From positions 1-6,434 of the forward strand of contig SCSO01000263.1 in assembly GCA_004297865.1 (NCBI GenBank): a DNA stretch of 6,434 nucleotides. The letters are read 5' to 3'. This DNA is from Legionella sp. GTDB taxonomy: Bacteria; Pseudomonadota; Gammaproteobacteria; Legionellales; Legionellaceae. The first letter of the stretch is position 1. Each line of letters starts with the position of its first letter. The notes under the pieces are model-generated. The model was not told where the DNA came from. It ran no database searches and saw nothing but the letters and a program-made list of their open reading frames with translations. Below are positions 5,845 through 6,434 of the stretch, piece by piece. Position numbers and translations under genes: made by a program.

Positions 5845-6434
5845 TTTAATAGATCTGGATAATCACTAAATACGGCATCAACGCCCCAATCAAATAACTT
5901 TTTCGCCAGTCGTTTATTATTGACGGTATAAACGCAAATGACATAGCCCTGTTCTTTCACTGCTTTAACCCGTTCTTCGGTTAAAATCTCGTGATTAAAA
6001 TGTATGGAATAGCATTCTAACTGTTTTGCCTTAGCTAACCAATGATTATCCCATTCATCCAGCAAAAAGCCTATAGGCATTTCCGGAGCAATACTACGGC
6101 ATAAAACCAAAGCCTCCCAATCAAAACTTGAAACCAAGGGTAATTCACTTTTGGGTGGCCAGTAACGATGAATATAACTCAATACCGCTGTGGTTGTGGT
6201 CTCTACCGCGCCAGGATAAGGCTTAATTTCTATATTCGCTTGCATTCCAGAAAAAGATAACCACTTTAACACCTCTTTAAAATGAGGAATTTTTTCTTCT
6301 TTGTACTTTCTAGAAAACCACGACCCAGCATCCAAACTTCGCAAGTAGGACGAATCCATTAAACCAAACTGCCCGGTCCCATTGGTTGTTCTTTTGAGAC
6401 TGTCATCATGAAAGATAAAAGGTTCGCCATCGGC
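5841..6434 (-). CDS. ugpQ: Glycerophosphodiester phosphodiesterase UgpQ (N-terminus beyond window edge)
   Basis: Cytoplasmic GDPD-family enzyme that hydrolyses glycerophosphodiesters to sn-glycerol-3-phosphate and an alcohol. The frame stays open from the right edge, giving 197 visible residues. The Met at 6359 is internal, because the 25 residues before it contain the GDPD signature: HDD (visible residues 9-11), then RTTNGTGQFG. Further family features are LDAGSWF, the metal-ligand motif NIEIKP (67-72), LLSSF-like LVSSFDWEAL, FLLDEW, SIHFNHEIL and VYTVN, all in the same order as in E. coli UgpQ. Aligning the HDD of both shows about 45 residues missing, including the AHRG and PENT motifs; the full length would be about 242, close to E. 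coli's 247. Its TGA overlaps the ugpB ATG. Encoding the hydrolase directly before the binding protein suggests coordinated uptake and breakdown of phospholipid head-group diesters. Confidence 0.96.
   Translation of the reverse strand, partial: ADGEPFIFHDDSLKRTTNGTGQFGLMDSSYLRSLDAGSWFSRKYKEEKIPHFKEVLKWLSFSGMQANIEIKPYPGAVETTTTAVLSYIHRYWPPKSELPLVSSFDWEALVLCRSIAPEMPIGFLLDEWDNHWLAKAKQLECYSIHFNHEILTEERVKAVKEQGYVICVYTVNNKRLAKKLFDWGVDAVFSDYPDLLK

Noticed and set aside
5841..6359. ATG at 6359 as the start of ugpQ
   Set aside because: The frame upstream to 6434 encodes the conserved HDD and RTTNGTG motifs of the GDPD family, so this Met is internal.

Overview
The window looks like a chromosomal segment of a gammaproteobacterium, most probably of the order Legionellales (relatives of Legionella, Coxiella and Aquicella). 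Three things suggest this: A+T-rich coding sequence, housekeeping proteins that align with their E. coli counterparts from memory (Slt, UgpB, UgpQ), and a large orphan protein gene preceded by what looks like a PmrA response-regulator box, the arrangement typical of Dot/Icm type IV effector genes in that order. The taxonomic call is inference; no rRNA or other marker is present.

Layout. (1) Positions 1-1704, plus strand: the 3' part of slt, the periplasmic soluble lytic murein transglycosylase; its frame is open through the left edge. (2) Positions 1705-4042: an accessory block between two conserved loci. It holds a tiny minus-strand lipoprotein gene (1823-1981), a divergent 219-bp intergenic region, and a 580-residue plus-strand protein of unrecognised family (2201-3943). 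Inverted copies of one palindromic repeat lie just outside these two genes: 1713-1750, 8 bp after the slt stop, and 3951-3983, 7 bp after the stop of the 580-residue gene. (3) Positions 4043-6434, minus strand: a tight transcription unit ugpQ-ugpB-DUF2165. ugpQ is cut by the right edge, its stop overlaps the ugpB start by 4 bp (ATGA), and the DUF2165 membrane-protein gene starts 26 bp after ugpB.

How the genes work together. UgpB would capture glycerol-3-phosphate or glycerophosphodiesters in the periplasm for an ABC importer whose membrane and ATPase subunits are not in the window. UgpQ would hydrolyse imported glycerophosphodiesters to glycerol-3-phosphate. Slt is independent and acts in peptidoglycan turnover.

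The most interesting part is the 580-residue protein. It carries, in order, a His (274), an Asp (294), a Gln (380) and a Cys (385) in contexts resembling the His-Asp/Glu-Gln-Cys arrangement of CE-clan cysteine proteases and acetyltransferases (Ulp1/SENP, YopJ, ChlaDub). Upstream are two CTTAA half-sites 11 bp apart, then a -10-like TAAAAT 11 bp further on. Together these make it a good candidate for an undescribed secreted effector with a cysteine-protease-like core; function and secretion are unproven.
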